From JBFISM01 sp041608535 (GTDB lineage Bacteria; Actinomycetota; Acidimicrobiia; Spongiisociales; UBA5794): DNA of 12,030 nt. A program made the position numbers and the translations under genes. Positions 11,328-12,030 of the stretch are shown piece after piece (the first letter of the stretch is position 1; each line of letters starts with the position of its first letter). The DNA is taken from positions 1-12,030 of the forward strand of contig JBFISM010000117.1 of assembly GCA_041608535.1 (NCBI GenBank). The letters run 5' to 3'. The notes below the pieces were generated by a model. It was not told where the DNA came from, did no database searches, and was given only the letters and a program-made list of their open reading frames with translations.

Positions 11328-12030
11328 TCAGGCGTTGTTCTTCCAGATCACCCACGGGGCCTGGCCGCGGGTGTAGAGGTCGTCGAGGCGCTGTTTGTCC
11401 TTGAAGGTGTCCATCGGCGCCCAGAAGCCGGTATAGCGCTCCGAGCTGAGGAGGCGTTTCTCGATGAGGCGCTCGAAGACCTTGCCCGGGATGTCATCGC
11501 CGGCCTCCATGTAGTCGAAGAACTCGGAGCGCATGGCGAAATAGCCGCCGTTGATCCACAGGTCCGATCCGGCGATCGGCTCGACGTGCGTCACCAGCCC
11601 GTTCTCGTCGTTCTCGACGCGGTGGTACGTCAGGGGCGGCTGCACCAGCAGCATCTTGGCGATGGAATCCGAGCGGCGAAAGTCCTCGATGTACGAATCG
11701 AGCGGGAGATTGGTGACGCCGTCGGAGTAGTTGGAGAGGAAGATCTCGTCGTCACCGAGGTACTTGCGCACCGCCAACAACCGGTCGCCGATGCTCGAGT
11801 GGATGCCGGTGTCGGCGAAGGTGATGGTCCAATCGTCGATGTCGGTGGTGATGTAGTCGATCTGGCGACCGCCGAACGACATCACGAAGTCGTTCGATCC
11901 GGCCTCGTCGTAATTGAGGAAGAAGTTCTTGATGACGTCGGCCTTGTACCCCAGCGCCAGGATGAAGTCGGTGTGCCCGTAGTGGGCGTAGTACTTCATC
12001 ACGTGCCAGATGATGGGTCGGGACCCCACC
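11328..12030 (-). CDS. rfbF: Glucose-1-phosphate cytidylyltransferase (N-terminus cut by right window edge)
   Basis: The last 234 residues of an RfbF-type nucleotidyltransferase, which makes CDP-glucose from CTP and glucose-1-phosphate, the first step to CDP-linked dideoxy or branched sugars of surface polysaccharides. Family segments seen are SRPIIWHVMKYYAHYG near the left end, GYKADVIKNFF, FADTG, NYSDGV (the region of the catalytic Asp), WINGGYFAM, and the C-terminal GFWAPMDTFKDKQRLDDLY and APWVIWKN. Compared with the usual length of about 257 residues, some 25 are missing, including the GGxGTR nucleotide loop, which should lie beyond 12030. The GTG at 12027-12029 is an internal valine, not a start. 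It is convergent to the gamma-carbonic-anhydrase-like gene. CDP-glucose 4,6-dehydratase and related sugar genes may lie nearby outside the window. Confidence 0.93.
   Translation of the reverse strand, partial: VGSRPIIWHVMKYYAHYGHTDFILALGYKADVIKNFFLNYDEAGSNDFVMSFGGRQIDYITTDIDDWTITFADTGIHSSIGDRLLAVRKYLGDDEIFLSNYSDGVTNLPLDSYIEDFRRSDSIAKMLLVQPPLTYHRVENDENGLVTHVEPIAGSDLWINGGYFAMRSEFFDYMEAGDDIPGKVFERLIEKRLLSSERYTGFWAPMDTFKDKQRLDDLYTRGQAPWVIWKNNA

Noticed and set aside
11146..11404. Small open frames on both strands across the convergent gap.
   Set aside because: They run over the end of the cytidylyltransferase gene or through the hairpins, are arginine-rich and lack recognisable features.
12027..12029. 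GTG as the start of the cytidylyltransferase.
   Set aside because: Family members have about 25 further residues with the GGxGTR loop before this valine; the gene continues past the window edge.

Overview
The window is GC-rich and compact. Small overlaps between genes, GTG starts, actinobacterial-style lipoprotein signals and a few -10-like boxes placed directly against start codons suggest a high-GC actinobacterium, possibly of the Acidimicrobiia type. That placement is an inference from style and gene content; no rRNA or other marker gene is present to confirm it.

From left to right: (1) 1-383, minus: the start of a CapA-like lipoprotein that runs off the left edge. (2) 478-5343, minus: a four-gene signalling cluster. 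In transcription order it holds a membrane PAS histidine kinase of the phytochrome-like 'SHDLQEPLR' class, an Rcp1-like single-domain response regulator, a protein with an N-terminal receiver followed by a histidine kinase, and a receiver fused to a CpaE/TadZ-like ParA-family ATPase. Gaps are 26 and 32 nt, then an ATGA overlap. (3) 5490-10068, minus: a purine-catabolism operon. It encodes an adenosine-deaminase-family enzyme that looks adenine-specific, then the FAD, 2Fe-2S and molybdopterin subunits of a xanthine-dehydrogenase-type hydroxylase (gap of 9 nt, then two ATGA overlaps). (4) 10144-11142, plus, divergent from the operon: a type-1 copper lipoprotein and a gamma-carbonic-anhydrase-like hexapeptide protein. 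(5) 11143-11327: a structured convergent intergenic region with two hairpins. (6) 11328-12030, minus: the C-terminal nine tenths of a glucose-1-phosphate cytidylyltransferase (RfbF), cut by the right edge.

The deaminase and hydroxylase can be joined into one route: adenine to hypoxanthine, then to xanthine and urate. The signalling cluster reads as a possible phosphorelay whose last member is a localisation-type ATPase rather than a DNA-binding regulator; this is the least conventional part of the window. No tRNA, rRNA, CRISPR array, insertion sequence or integrase was seen. No gene-free stretch exceeds 300 bases; the longest are 11143-11327 and 5344-5489.
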